Origin: Loxodes magnus
Taxonomy: Eukaryota; Ciliophora; Karyorelictea; Loxodida; Loxodidae
Direction: 5' to 3'
DNA: 64,000 bases
Assembly (NCBI GenBank): GCA_946699065.1
Contig: CAMPDV010000115.1
Coordinates: forward strand, 372,001 to 436,000
Shown here: one piece after another, positions 11,880 through 23,289 of the stretch
Position numbering within the stretch: position 1 is the stretch's first letter
How the letters are laid out: each line of letters begins with the position of its first letter
Made by a program: the position numbers and the translations under genes
Notes under the pieces: model-generated
Told to the model about the DNA's origin: nothing
Database searches by the model: none
What the model saw: only the letters and a program-made list of their open reading frames with translations

Positions 11880-14800
11880 ATCAAATTAGAAACTTATTAG
11901 CACATTTTATATTTTGAACATTTAATAACTTAAAATTTGAGAGTATATCCTTATGGATGATTGCTAATAAATGTTTCCTAGTTATCTCATAAAATTAATT
12001 TTATTCTGCTGACTGTATTTTTTTAGAAAAAATTATGCTAAAAATTAAAAAAACTTCTAATTTTAATTTGCAAAGAAAAGGTTTATCATTAATAAAATTT
12101 TATTATATTTAAAACAATTTTTATACTTTATATAATCTAAAATCTATTATATTAAAAGACACTTAACTAAATAATTCAGAATTATTTAAAATAAAATAAA
12201 ATTTACTTAATAAAAGGTAATAAATATGAAATTTAAAATTAGAGAGATACAACAACTAAAAATAAAGATAATATTTATTGAATCAGATATTTTTGAAAGA
12301 TAACAATTGAAAATTCTATTTAACAAAATAAAAATATAAATCAAAGTAAAGATTTTCTAAAAGAAATGTATTTCCTGAAAAATAGAATATATTAAAAATG
12401 ATTAAAATTTATAATTTTTAACTTAAATATATGGGATATTAATAATTAACTTAAAAAACATAATTTTAGTTATTTTTAGTGTAAGCGATACTAATCCTAG
12501 TAAAATTTTTTAATTTCATTTCTTAAATTTTTTTAATAAATTTGATGAAGTATATTTCCCTATAGTTTTAAAATATAATCAATTTTATAGTCTCAAATTC
12601 TTAAACAATTAGTTAATCCTCACTTCATTTCTGCTAAAATTAGAGTTTATCCAATTAAATCATTTAAACATTTTATAATTATTTTTTAAGTAGAAATTCT
12701 TTAATTAATTTCAATTTTAATTAAGATATTTTGATGAATCTACCTTAAAAATTTAAATATAAAATCAAGTTTCTTAAATTAACGAAATTTAAAAGTTTAA
12801 AATTTCGCTAAATGAATATAATCCAAAATTAACTCTCGCTATAATCAAACAAAGAATCTTTAGTAACATCTATACTAAAATCTAAAAATATGAGTTGACC
12901 AAAACATTTTACTCAAACTCCTCCACAATCCTAAGATATTTAATTTACTTATAGTTAGAATTTATCAAGCAAACTGCTATCAAATTTAAAAAGTTCAAAT
13001 TGTTTTATCTTGCTTTTATTTTTTTAATTATTCGACTAAAATGTTTATTTAACTCAGATAGAATTCTAAAATTATTTATTTCGCTTATAAGAGTAATTTT
13101 AAAATGGTTTTAAGAAAATTCTTCTTCTAATAAACTTTTATCATAATAAATTTCTTAGAACAGCACAAGCTATTTAATTTATTGCAATTTTATTTCTTTC
13201 CTTTGTTCTTCTAAATTTTAAATAAGACAGTGCTATTAAGTGGCATATATTATGTAAATCCAATTAAAATTTGAAGGATTTGAAAAAATTAGACGATCAA
13301 AACCTATAAATATAAGAAAGAAAGTCTTTAAACAAAACTTTGCTTGATAAAATTAAATAAATTTCAGCCTCTTTTTTATCTAAAATTTCATCATAAAATC
13401 CTAAATTTAATTGATAACTCTAAAGAAATTTTTGAATTTAAGCTTATCTAAAAAGCAATATTTTTAATTGTACCTGCATTTTTTTATTTTACTCTAATCA
13501 AATATTACATTGCAAATCTAAAAAATATTTAATTTTGCTATACTAAAAAGGTTATAACTTGAAAAAATTGCCTAATATTTTTCTTCTTTTAGGTATAAAA
13601 ATATGAGAATTATAAATTTAGATAAAGCATACATCAATTATTTGAAAATACTCAAACAAGTAATATAAAAGTTTTATCAAGTATAAAGAGCTAAAATTTT
13701 TAGTATCTTAATTATTACAATAGACTAAATCCTTTTTTTTCTAATTTCTTAAAAATAAAAAAAATTAGAAATATATTTAAAATTTTAGCCAAAAATGTAA
13801 TGTAAACTTTCTATTATTTGATGTATGACTTTATATTTTTATTTTTAAATTTAAAATATTTTGAACTTCATTCGTAGTAATATATTTTTATAGTTTTGGT
13901 GTTGTTATGCTTGTAATTTATTTTATGGGTATTATATAAGAATTAGATAATTTATTTTTTTGCTTAAATCCTTGTAATTAAATCTTTATTAAATAACTTG
14001 AATCATTTCATGAGCTTTATTTATTTTATTAATGTAGAATTAATTCTATCATAATATGCTTAATTAATTTAAACCTAGTAAAATAAATGAATAGCAAATT
14101 TTAGTATGACTGTTTATTCTAAATAATAATAAACTAAATAGATAATCAAAACCTATTTTATTAAAAGATCAAATCATTAACTATTTTACATAAGAATATT
14201 CTTTGTTTAAACATAAAAAGGTATGCTTTTAATTTTGCTTGAACATATGTGTAAATGATTATTTTCATATCCAGTATTATTCTTACAATTTCAAAAATTT
14301 AAAACCTTTGATTAAATAAAATCTTTTTAATATTTGCCAATTTTATTTATTTTAGATTTACCTTTAAGATTCATTTCAATCCTAAAAATAATTATGCTTA
14401 AATGAATATCTCTATTACCAAAATTTTGATTAAGTTCAAGGAAATGTATTTTTTTTGTTTGCTGTTAAAGCAAAATAAACTTATTTTTTAAAAAAAATTA
14501 CTTCTTAAACTAATAAATTAAGATGCTTAAAGAAAATAACATGCCTAAAGAATTTTCCCATAAGTTGCTTGTCTAAAATTAATGTTCTATTTTAGTGATT
14601 TTTAAACATTTTATTTTATTTACTGTTTAAATTCTTTTAATAGAAATAGCCGCAGCAAGAAAAGGCGAAAGAAAGTGCTAACTTTGAGTGCTACTAAAAG
14701 ATTTATAAAATAATATTAAATCTTATATATCAAAGTAGTAATCAATTAATTATATAGCTTATGGTATATAATTAACCTCCTTCTTTAAATTATTTTTGAT

Positions 14801-16250
14801 ATATCCTTAAAAAAGTAAAGAGAAAAGAAAAATTTAAAAGGCAGAATCAAAAGTTGGAAATTAAAGATAATGAGAAACAATTTGAATGCCTTAAAAATTT
14901 AATATTTTCTATATATATTTTAATTATTAATAATTATAATAGACTCTTAATTTAAAATAAATAGAACCAAAATTTAAATTTTAACTTAAGTGATTAAGAT
15001 TATTTATTTTAAAAAACAATTAGATTAAATTTAAGAAAGTTTGATTTTAAAATTAAGGTGAAATATTAAAGAATCATAATTCAAAAATATGAATATTTAA
15101 AATTTCTTACTGAAAGATAAATAAATCGGCAATAGCATTTACAATAATTGGAAAATTAAAAGAGGATTTACCTAACTTATGGTTCTTCAAGTAATAATTA
15201 GAATAGCAACTAGAAATTTTTATGAGTAGAAAAATAGAGAATTTTAGATTAAAATCCATCAACATCAAATATTATATTAATGAAGAATAATAATTTCTTT
15301 AGGATATTTATTTAAGTTAGTAAACAATAGCTTTAATAATTTTTAATAAATAAGATGGTATATTAAAATATTAAGAATCTATTAAATCTTATATTTTAGT
15401 AAAGTTTTTAAATATTAAAAGGATTAAACTTTTACCAAGATAAATTTAAAATATTTAGATTTAAAATTAATAGGTCTCGTGCAACCTAATAAAAAATGAA
15501 TTCATTCTCATTTATAAGAAAATTTTAATAAGAAATTTTATAAAGAAGGATATTATTACTAAATAAATATGATAATTTGATTATAAAGTACGAAAAATGA
15601 ATCACAAAAGAATAATCTAAAATTCAAGCTAAAAAATTTAACTAATAAATATTCTAAAATTTAAGCTACTTAAAAAAGGTTAATTTTAAAAATTTATTAT
15701 AAAAATTATTTACAAGCTTATAAAAACTAAAATTACTTTTAACTTGCCTTTGTTTACTTTCATTTTTTTCTTTATCATATTTTAAAATAAAAATATAAGC
15801 AAAAGTAGCATAAAAGAAGTAACCAAAAGGAACCAATAACGATTAAAATTTAATTGTTAGATTCAACTATAACTTGGAATAGGAACTTATTTACTTTCTC
15901 GAATATTGGTATCTAATTAATTACTTGATATATCAATCATTAATAAATTATTCTGGATTTTGTTAACACTCCCTAAGTTCTAAATTTTGTTAATTTTTAA
16001 GAATGCTAAGTGGAATCAAAACTAAAATTACGCCTCGTTTTAGGAAGCTAGTTTAAATTAAAGAAAAGAGAAAAAAAGATCCTTAATTTTCAAAATAGCT
16101 ATATAGATGCTAATTTTTTTAATAGCATCTACAATTTTTTAGAATCACTATAGATCTACAGTCCAATATGACTTTATTTTTAAATTAAATACTTTGATAA
16201 AATAAATTTAGAATGTTCAAATTTAGTTGAAAATATTAAATATGAATTTT
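11880..16250. other. AT-rich stretch with no supportable gene
   Basis: Long, very AT-rich sequence without a recognised motif on either strand. A slightly GC-richer spot near 14640-14700 (around AGCCGCAGCAAGAAAAGGCG) carries no readable domain. Under a code with no dedicated stop other than TGA, open frames here are not informative. Confidence 0.4.
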
Positions 16251-16252
16251 TG

Positions 16253-16812
16253 TCATCTTTTTTCCACTAAAAGTCGACTCAAAGTGTTTAAGCAAGAATC
16301 AATAATTTTTTGCTTTTTTAATAGTAAAGGTTCTACTTATTATTCTTGAAGATTCTATGATTTATTTTCTTTTTAATTTTCTTAAGCTTCAGTCTTATTA
16401 GATCTTTTTTCCTTTAAATGATCTATCTTTATTAGTATTTGCTATTTATTAGTCCTTGAATTTATTTCTGGAAATATTCACAGAATTGCTTTTGATGATC
16501 TTTGTACTTCTCATATAGATTTTATAATTATTATTCTTATTTCTAGTTTTACTCCACCTTTTGTAAAGGAAGCAAAATTTATACCCATCTTTTCTTGCAC
16601 TGTCTTCCTATCCTTACTTCATTTCTATGAAAGTCAGAGTTTAGTTCTCTAGCAACTCTTGTCCACTTGATTTTTCTTTTACAAGAGGTAACTATTTTAC
16701 TAAGCCTTTAATCTTCTTCTTTTGTCCACTCAACTTTCACATATTTCCTTCATCCTTAAGTAGATTACTAACTAGTAAAATTGATTTGGCTATCTCTCTC
16801 TTTTATCTGCAT
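16253..16812 (-). CDS. Myb/SANT-like protein with one apparent frameshift
   Basis: Start ATG 16812-16810, terminal TGA 16255-16253. Residues ~26-90 form a Myb repeat: VEWTKEEDQRLSKIV, then IKWTRVARELN, then GRQCKKRWVQILLP, with three Trp as TGG. An in-frame TGA at 16752-16750 (codon 21) matches the same TGA in the paralogue at 48103. A second, weaker repeat follows, with Gln (TAA) replacing its first Trp. About two thirds through, the phase shifts by one base near a TA-rich run (16425-16440), after which the C-terminus (KKQKIIDSCLNTL) aligns with the paralogue's; total length is one base short of 187 codons. Probably a DNA-binding protein; either a recent pseudogene or a sequencing error. Confidence 0.75.
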
Positions 16813-16857
16813 TTTATAAAAAATGTCAAAGTTTCCTTTAAATAGCCTTAAGTAATT
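16813..16857. promoter_or_regulatory. 45-bp divergent intergenic spacer
   Basis: It separates the start codons of the minus-strand Myb gene (16812) and the plus-strand membrane protein gene (16858). On the Myb side TTTATAAA lies directly before the ATG; the 48-kb paralogue has ATTTTATAAA in the same place. A shared bidirectional promoter is inferred from position only. Confidence 0.4.
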
Positions 16858-17934
16858 ATGAAATTTTAAATCAAAGTTCGAATTAAAAAAATAAAACTTT
16901 TAAGCCTTAGACTATAAATTTTGTATTTGACTGGCAAATAATTTACGCAAAAGAATTAAAAATTTAAAGTGAATAGCAACAAAAATGAAAATTTAGTGCT
17001 TAATTATCCAGGAGAATATAGAGAAAAATTAGAATTTATTTAAGCTTATAGATAAAGCATGCTATTTATAAATGCTAGACTTTCTTTTTTACTAAATTAT
17101 AGAAATTAAATAATTAGTAGCAATGCAAAATGTCAGAAGGTTTAATCTTATGTTTTCTTTAATTTCCATTCATCTGTTTCTATGATTTTTAGAAAATATA
17201 TTTAAAAGCAAACTTAAGCAAAAAATATTAGCTAAAATTTTCCATAGCATTTATTTAAGTAAATTTTTCTATTAATTAGTTTATTTATAGGCATATAACA
17301 GCAAAGCAACTATTAGATTAAAATGATATCAACATTTCTAAAAGTTATGAAATTCTAAATATGTAAGAATAAGATGTATAATAATCTGATAAATAAAACT
17401 AAAGATATCAATTCAAAAATCATTTTAAAGATGCCTGGTTTTTCAGATTATATAATGCTTTCTAATTATGGAGAGATTACACTGAACAAGCGAAGAATTA
17501 ATAAGTATTTAGTTACATTCATATTTATCATCTTTTTAGCTTTTTATTTATTTAATTAAAGCCTTCTTATAGCTGGATATATATCATAAACAATTTTAAT
17601 AAGTCATCTATATAATTAAAAAATGGAATAGTTAAAGGTAAAAGACTGGAATTTTAACTATATCTTTAATTATTTTTGTATATCTATTATATATGTATTT
17701 AAATTACTATTATTTTAGTTTTAAAATTAAAGTAAAAAAGAATAGTTAAGATAGAAGAGTGATGTGTATAGTTCTCATTTTATAGTAGTATTAGAAGATA
17801 TTAAACATTCTCATTAAAAAAGTTGTTTTAAACCTCTAAATAAATTTATAAATATTTTCTTAAAATTAATGGAAATTATTTTAATTATTTATAATTAAAT
17901 TCTTCATATACCATATTAACTAAAATGGATATGA
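16858..17934 (+). CDS. Predicted multi-pass or anchored membrane protein, 358 aa, unknown
   Basis: The ATG at 16858 opens 358 codons with no TGA at all before the terminal TGA 17932-17934. That is unlikely by chance in sequence where TGA is frequent. The N-terminus is basic. Near residue 48 is the stretch NENLVLNYPGEYREKLEF. Hydrophobic runs suitable for membrane segments lie at about residues 138-146 (IFLLISLFIG), 217-232 (VTFIFIIFLAFYLF) and 270-285 (YFCISIIYVFKLLLF), with a hydrophilic stretch SDVYSSHFIVVLEDIKH after the last. TAA/TAG encode Gln throughout. It is divergent from the Myb gene with a 45-bp gap, an arrangement repeated at 47.2-48.7 kb. No family is recognised; sequence similarity to the mirrored ORF is not evident. 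Confidence 0.55.
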
Positions 17935-19029
17935 TTAAGATCTTAATATTGAAAATTTCATAAATTCGCAAAAAAAAGTAAAAAATATTCCTAAGTGTTT
18001 GAGAAAAATAATTTTTTAATCTGTTATATTTTTCCGAATAATTTATTTTAAAATTAACAAAAATTAAAAAAAATGTTTAGCTTTGCTTTCATTAATATAT
18101 CATACCTTTAATATGAATAATAAATATTAAATTAAATCAAACTTATTTAATTTAAGTTTTTTATTTAAAATTATTCGATAGTAATTAACTCAAATAATTT
18201 CATACTTTTCAAAACGATGCTTACATCTTTTTTTAAATTTGAAATTTTTAATCATTAAGTAATTTTTTTATTAGTGCTTTTATAAAAAATGACAGAAAGG
18301 ATAATTAAAAATTATCTTTGAACTTGTTTTCAATTAATAATATTAAGTTTTAAAATTTTAGATAGATAAATAAATAAAGATTCTTTCAATATATGTTTGA
18401 ACGTTTTATAAGTATATATAAACCTTTAAATTTTAAATAGGCAAAGAAATTTTAACTCATTTTTAGAAAAACCAAAGTTAAAAGTTAGAATTTAGGAATT
18501 TTAGAACCTTTCATCAACTCCTATTAAATTATTTAATCCAATTAAAAATTTGTATAGATTTTTTAATGTTAAGAATTTATTTACTCTAGTATTATTTTCT
18601 AAATATTTTACCTACTGCTGAAGGAACTAAATAAGATCCTTGAGATGAGGGTAAATAGTTTGAAAATCATATAAATATAAGGCTAACGAATTTAAAAAAT
18701 AGAAAATATATTTATATTTATTCCTTTTTCATTATGACTTTGATTTAAAAGGTTTTACTAAATATTTAATAAATCTATAAAATATTTACTCAAATATCAT
18801 AGAATTATATTTAAGTGATTTAATAATTTATGTCTGGTTATTTTTATTTTAAAAGGAAATCCCATTTTACTCAAAATTAGAAAACAATAAATCTCAGAAA
18901 TAGCCTAAAATTATCTTTCATTTTAATCTACAATCCATTGTAAAAATTATTATTTTTTATATTTGTACTAAAATAATAGCAAAAGTTATTTAATATAATA
19001 AATATTATTTACTAAATTAAATTAAAAAG

Positions 19030-19955
19030 TTTAAATTGGAGTTTAGTAAACTTGGAGGACTTTCAACCTCGTATTCACGGTACCAGTTTGATAACCTGGC
19101 TGGAACCAGCTCCTTTCAGAACTCTTTCTTCATTCGCCTTGGATTGTGTACCACTTCGGTTTGTAGATTTGACCTCCTGACGGATAAAATTAATTGCAGA
19201 ATTCTCGTCTAATCTTATCCTAATATTAGTACTATTATTTTTCTTATTATTTTCTATTCCAGTACTATTATTTAATTAATTTCAATTTCTAACATTGTCT
19301 ATATTTATGTCCAGTTTGTTTGCATACAAAGCATCTTGGTTTATTCCTAATTCATTTCTTGTCTGGACTCCTCGGTAACGTAGTAGCTCCTTCTATGTCC
19401 ATTGGATCTTGAATTGTCCTAACTTTGAATTCTTACTACTGTTGCTACTTGCTGTTCTCTTCAAGTACAGTTGTTCTCTGCTGCAGCAATCCCATTTCCC
19501 TGAAGAAAGTGTTTTGCTCTCGATCGTAGACTTCCCAGAAGCTTTCTTTCCATTCCTTGAGCTTAGTAACTTGATTTTTTAGAGCTCTTTTCTCTAATCG
19601 TAACTTCTTTACTTCCTCCTTCAGGTCAGAGAATGCGACTAAAATTTATGCCTGTTCTTCCTGGAACTATGGCATCGCAAACTCTCGCACGGCTACTGCT
19701 TCTTGCGTCTCCAGCACCTTTCTAGGTCCTTCCTCTTCAGTTGGTGTCATCGGGGTAGCCTTTTGGCGCTTTTGTCCCATCTTTTAGGTTGGTCTGGAAA
19801 TTCCTAGTTGAGTCTATTATTCTTGAAGGCTTTGAGAAGAAGATTATTTCTAGGAAGAAGATGTGTGAGTTAAAGATGAGGGTTCTTACTTTCTCTCCCC
19901 TTTTTAGGAGGTGGTATAAAAACCTTTCTTGAACCCTTCTACCATTTTTTTAATT
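19030..19955 (-). mobile_element. Best preserved Gag-like element
   Basis: A GC-rich island on the minus strand bounded by the family 5' end (GAAATTAAAAAAATGGTAG) and a 3' module GAGGTTGAAAGTCCTCCAAG, which has a small hairpin and an AT-rich tail. It contains one continuous reading frame in ciliate code (see the CDS entry). Its 5' end matches the window's first bases and the 56-kb insertion. No reverse transcriptase, endonuclease or LTR lies within or beside it, so it is either a non-autonomous retroposon or an element whose polymerase is encoded elsewhere. Confidence 0.75.
19130..19945 (-). CDS. Gag-like protein: coiled coil and CCHC zinc knuckle
   Basis: The ATG at 19945-19943 begins MVEGFKKGFYTTSQKGERK, followed by a Ser/Gln/Pro-rich region. 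A coiled coil comes next (LKEEVKKLRLEKRALKNQV, about residues 112-130), then a Trp-containing segment (KESFWEVYDREQ). The nucleic-acid-binding knuckle CFVCKQTGHKYRQC follows, with exact CX2CX4HX4C spacing, near residues 208-221. A basic Gln-rich tail ends the protein. In-frame TGA occurs at 19354-19352, just before the knuckle, and at 19132-19130. The first must be read through to reach the knuckle. The second may be the stop or another Trp, because the 56-kb copy has TGG at the corresponding place. No frameshift is needed over ~270 codons. Probably an RNA-binding structural protein of a retroelement. Confidence 0.75.
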
Positions 19956-20873
19956 TCATATAATAAATATTAAGATGAAATGATAAGGCATAAAATACAC
20001 ACAAAATCAATTAAATTTTAGAAAATTACATATTTTAATTTCTTATTTAAAATAGCCCTATAAACCTAGAATGCTTTATTATCATATATTAACTTCTACT
20101 TTAGCCAATGTCTCTATAAGAATAAAATCTAATATTCAATAAATAATTAAATTAAAGAATTTTTCACAGAATAAAGAATTATTAAATTTATGTTTATCCT
20201 TTTATTCGATAACGATATGGAAATTTAACTTGATAAGAATAATCTTTATTACTAGATTTTAAATTTCTTAAAGCAAATATTTAAAAAAATAAATTTTTAC
20301 TGTAAGCTTATTAAAAAAATTTAATATAATTAAAAATTATTTTACTTAATTGAAATATTAAGCAACACTTGTACTTTGCATTTTTTAAATTTAAATCAAA
20401 AATTATTAAGTTATATCAAATCTTTTACAATTTTATTTGAAATATTTTATTTTGTTATTTTTTGGTTAATCCTATCTTTTTTACCTTTTAAAAACCCATT
20501 TACTAAAATTATAATTTTTTTAATTATTTTTAATATCATTTTTCATTTAGAGAAAATAACCTTTTAATAATGCTATTTTAAAATAAATAAATTGAAAGAA
20601 AGTATTGCCTTTGCATTTTATTAGCAAAATTTGCAATTTTTGTAATCCTTAACTTTTCATTTGCTTTTATAATTTTGGAATTAGAATAATATAACTTTTT
20701 TTTATTTTTAATTTATTGACTTCACGAGTTTTATTTTATCTTTAAATAAAAATTTAGTTAATTAATAAAAAATTATTTCTTTACCTAAACAATTTTTTTA
20801 AATTTAAAATTATAGAATTTTTAGACTAATAAATGTTTAATTATACAATTAATTATGGGATCCTTATGCTTAG

Positions 20874-21057
20874 ATTTTTGCTATTTTTGCTATTTTTGCT
20901 ATTTTTGCTATTTTTGCTATTTTTGCTATTTTTGCTATTTTTGCTATTTTTGCTATTTTTGCTATTTTTGCTATTTTTGCTATTTTTGCTATTTTTGCTA
21001 TTTTTGCTATTTTTGCTATTTTTGCTATTTTTGCATTTTTGCTATTTTTGCTATTTT
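20874..21057. repeat. 9-bp microsatellite, about 20 units
   Basis: A tandem array of ATTTTTGCT, nearly perfect, with one unit shortened by two bases near 21035. Because nine is divisible by three, the open frames over it (about 20833-21178) give only repeated Cys-Tyr-Phe or Leu-Phe tripeptides and should not be taken as genes. Confidence 0.95.
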
Positions 21058-21221
21058 ATTTATTTTATCTTTTTTAACTCAAAATTTGGGATTATTAGCT
21101 ATTAAGATATTAAAATTATCTAAATTCACAAATATAATAATTATTATGCGGATTATCTCTCAGAGAATTAATTATTAATGTGTATTCTCTATTTAAGGCT
21201 TAGTCATGCATTTTTTTGTAA

Positions 21222-21297
21222 ATACTTCTAAGTTGGGAATCGAACTCAGTTTAAATTAGCCTTATTCACCTACAGCCTTTAATTAAACCACTTTAAA
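21222..21297 (-). pseudogene. tRNA-like remnant with a B-box
   Basis: On the minus strand GAGTTCGATTCCC resembles a tRNA T-arm/B-box. It is preceded by a D-arm-like GTGGTTTAATTAAAGG and flanked by segments able to form 6 of 7 acceptor pairs (TTTTAAA with CTTAGAA). The T stem has two mismatches and no convincing anticodon arm folds. It is therefore a decayed tRNA or a tRNA-derived repeat, not a functional gene. Confidence 0.35.
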
Positions 21298-21299
21298 AT

Positions 21300-23240
21300 A
21301 ACATCAAAAGTTATTAATTATGGTTTAATTCTAATTTGTTTTCCTCACTCTCTTTATAGTAATCTTTTTTATAATTTCATTTTTTTTAAACTTAGAAAAT
21401 GAGAAAAAATAAATAGAATTTATAAAGTGGAGTTTTGATTTATATCTAGCAATATTAAATTAAATAAATTTAATAAGTTATAAAAATTATAAAATTTAAC
21501 ACAAAAATTTAGGTAAACATTTGGTAATAGTTAGGTTTAAATTCAAAAAGCTCTTTGATTCATTTGGTGATAGTAAGATTTATTTTTTTTTTACAAAATG
21601 ATGAAGAATAGAACATGTAGGAACAGGTATTTTATATATTTAAAACTTGAATTTTACTGAAAGGCTTATAGTTATTCTAATTATTAATAATTAATGTAAT
21701 TCATGGAAAATAAGTTCATCAAAATCCAAAAATATATACAAAAGTTTAATTTAAAAAAGAGATTGGTGAAATTAATTTATTATTAATTTAAAAAATATAC
21801 ACTAAGTTATATAAACTATTTATCTAGAGCTATTATTTAATAGTTATTTTAATAACCAAAAATAGTTAAATAAATATTAAAAATAAATAAATAAATATTT
21901 TTTAATTTAAAATTAAACTACTTAATCTTAAATATTTAATAAAAAGATATGATATATTAATTATACTCAAATAAAATAAAAAAGCTATTTTAAAAAATTA
22001 AATTTCTAATTTTTAACTTAGAGATATTCTATTATGAATAAATATTATATATATATGATAATTTCAATCTTTCGTATTTTTATAGAAAATTAAAAATAAT
22101 TAAAAAAATAAATATCTATTTTAGTTTATATTTATTTATTAACTAAAAAATCAAACGAAGATATTTTAATAAAAATATTATAAAAAAGAATCCAAAAAGT
22201 AAACTAATTTTAATAATTTTTAATAAGAAAAAATATAATAAAGATAATATAAAAACTAAATAAGAAAATTATTACTAAAACAAACATATCTAGATCTGTT
22301 ATTTATTAATATTAAGTTAAACTTATATACATTAAAATTAATAAATAATAATAATTAAATAATTTATTTTAGAATAATCAATTTTTAAAAAATATAGTTA
22401 GAGATATATAATTTAAATATTTTATTCATATTTTAATATTATTTTTATACAATTCATATAATTATTCACTTATTTTAATTTAAATAATTGCCTCTAGATT
22501 AACAATCTTTCTCTTACTATAAAAAATTAAATAAATTTATTTTTAATAATTATAAAATTATAATATAAATTAAGCACATTTTAAATCATCCAATAATATC
22601 TAAAATTTTAAAAAATTAAAAACTTTTTAAAAAGAAGATTAATATTAAGATTTTTAAGTAATATGAAAAGCTAGAGCTCTAACTTGTTTTAAAGATAAAA
22701 TTTAATAAAACATAGCAGATTGAAAAAGATTCAAAGTTACTACAAAATTTTTTATTATATTAGTTAAAATAAAAATGATTAAATATTTTATTAACTAATT
22801 AATTATCTTTATTATCTAAAAAAATATTTTTTTAATTTTAATATAAAATATATTGCTGTATGTTTAAAAACTAAATTAAAAAATCCTTAAATTAAAAGAA
22901 AGTAAACTTTAATTTATTAGAATCGTTTAAATAAAATTAATTAAAAAATGTAAAGTTTAAAGAAAAAATAATAAAGCTAGCATTAAATCACTTAAATTAA
23001 AAAAATAATATAATTATATTTTCTATTTAATTAATTATTTATATCATTAATTTTTTATTTTGATTCAAGGAAAAAGTTATAAAGCAAAATTTAATTGAAA
23101 TTATAAAAATAAATTATATGAAGCTTTATAGATTTTATAAGTTTATTTATATAATGACTATAACAAATAAATTTTGTAATTTTAAATGTCTCCTAAAATA
23201 GTTTAATAATTAAATTTAATTCTAGTCTCTTTCTATAGCT
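21300..23240. other. AT-rich stretch with no supportable gene
   Basis: Very AT-rich sequence on both strands with no recognised motif, hairpin family or Gag-like fragment. Nothing in it can be supported. Confidence 0.4.
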
Positions 23241-23289
23241 TATGGTTTCTAACTATAAAGTACTTGTTTTATTTAACTTGTATTTGGAT

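Noticed and set aside
20833..21178. Two overlapping open frames encoding Leu-Phe or Cys-Tyr-Phe repeats
   Set aside because: They are translations of the 9-bp microsatellite.
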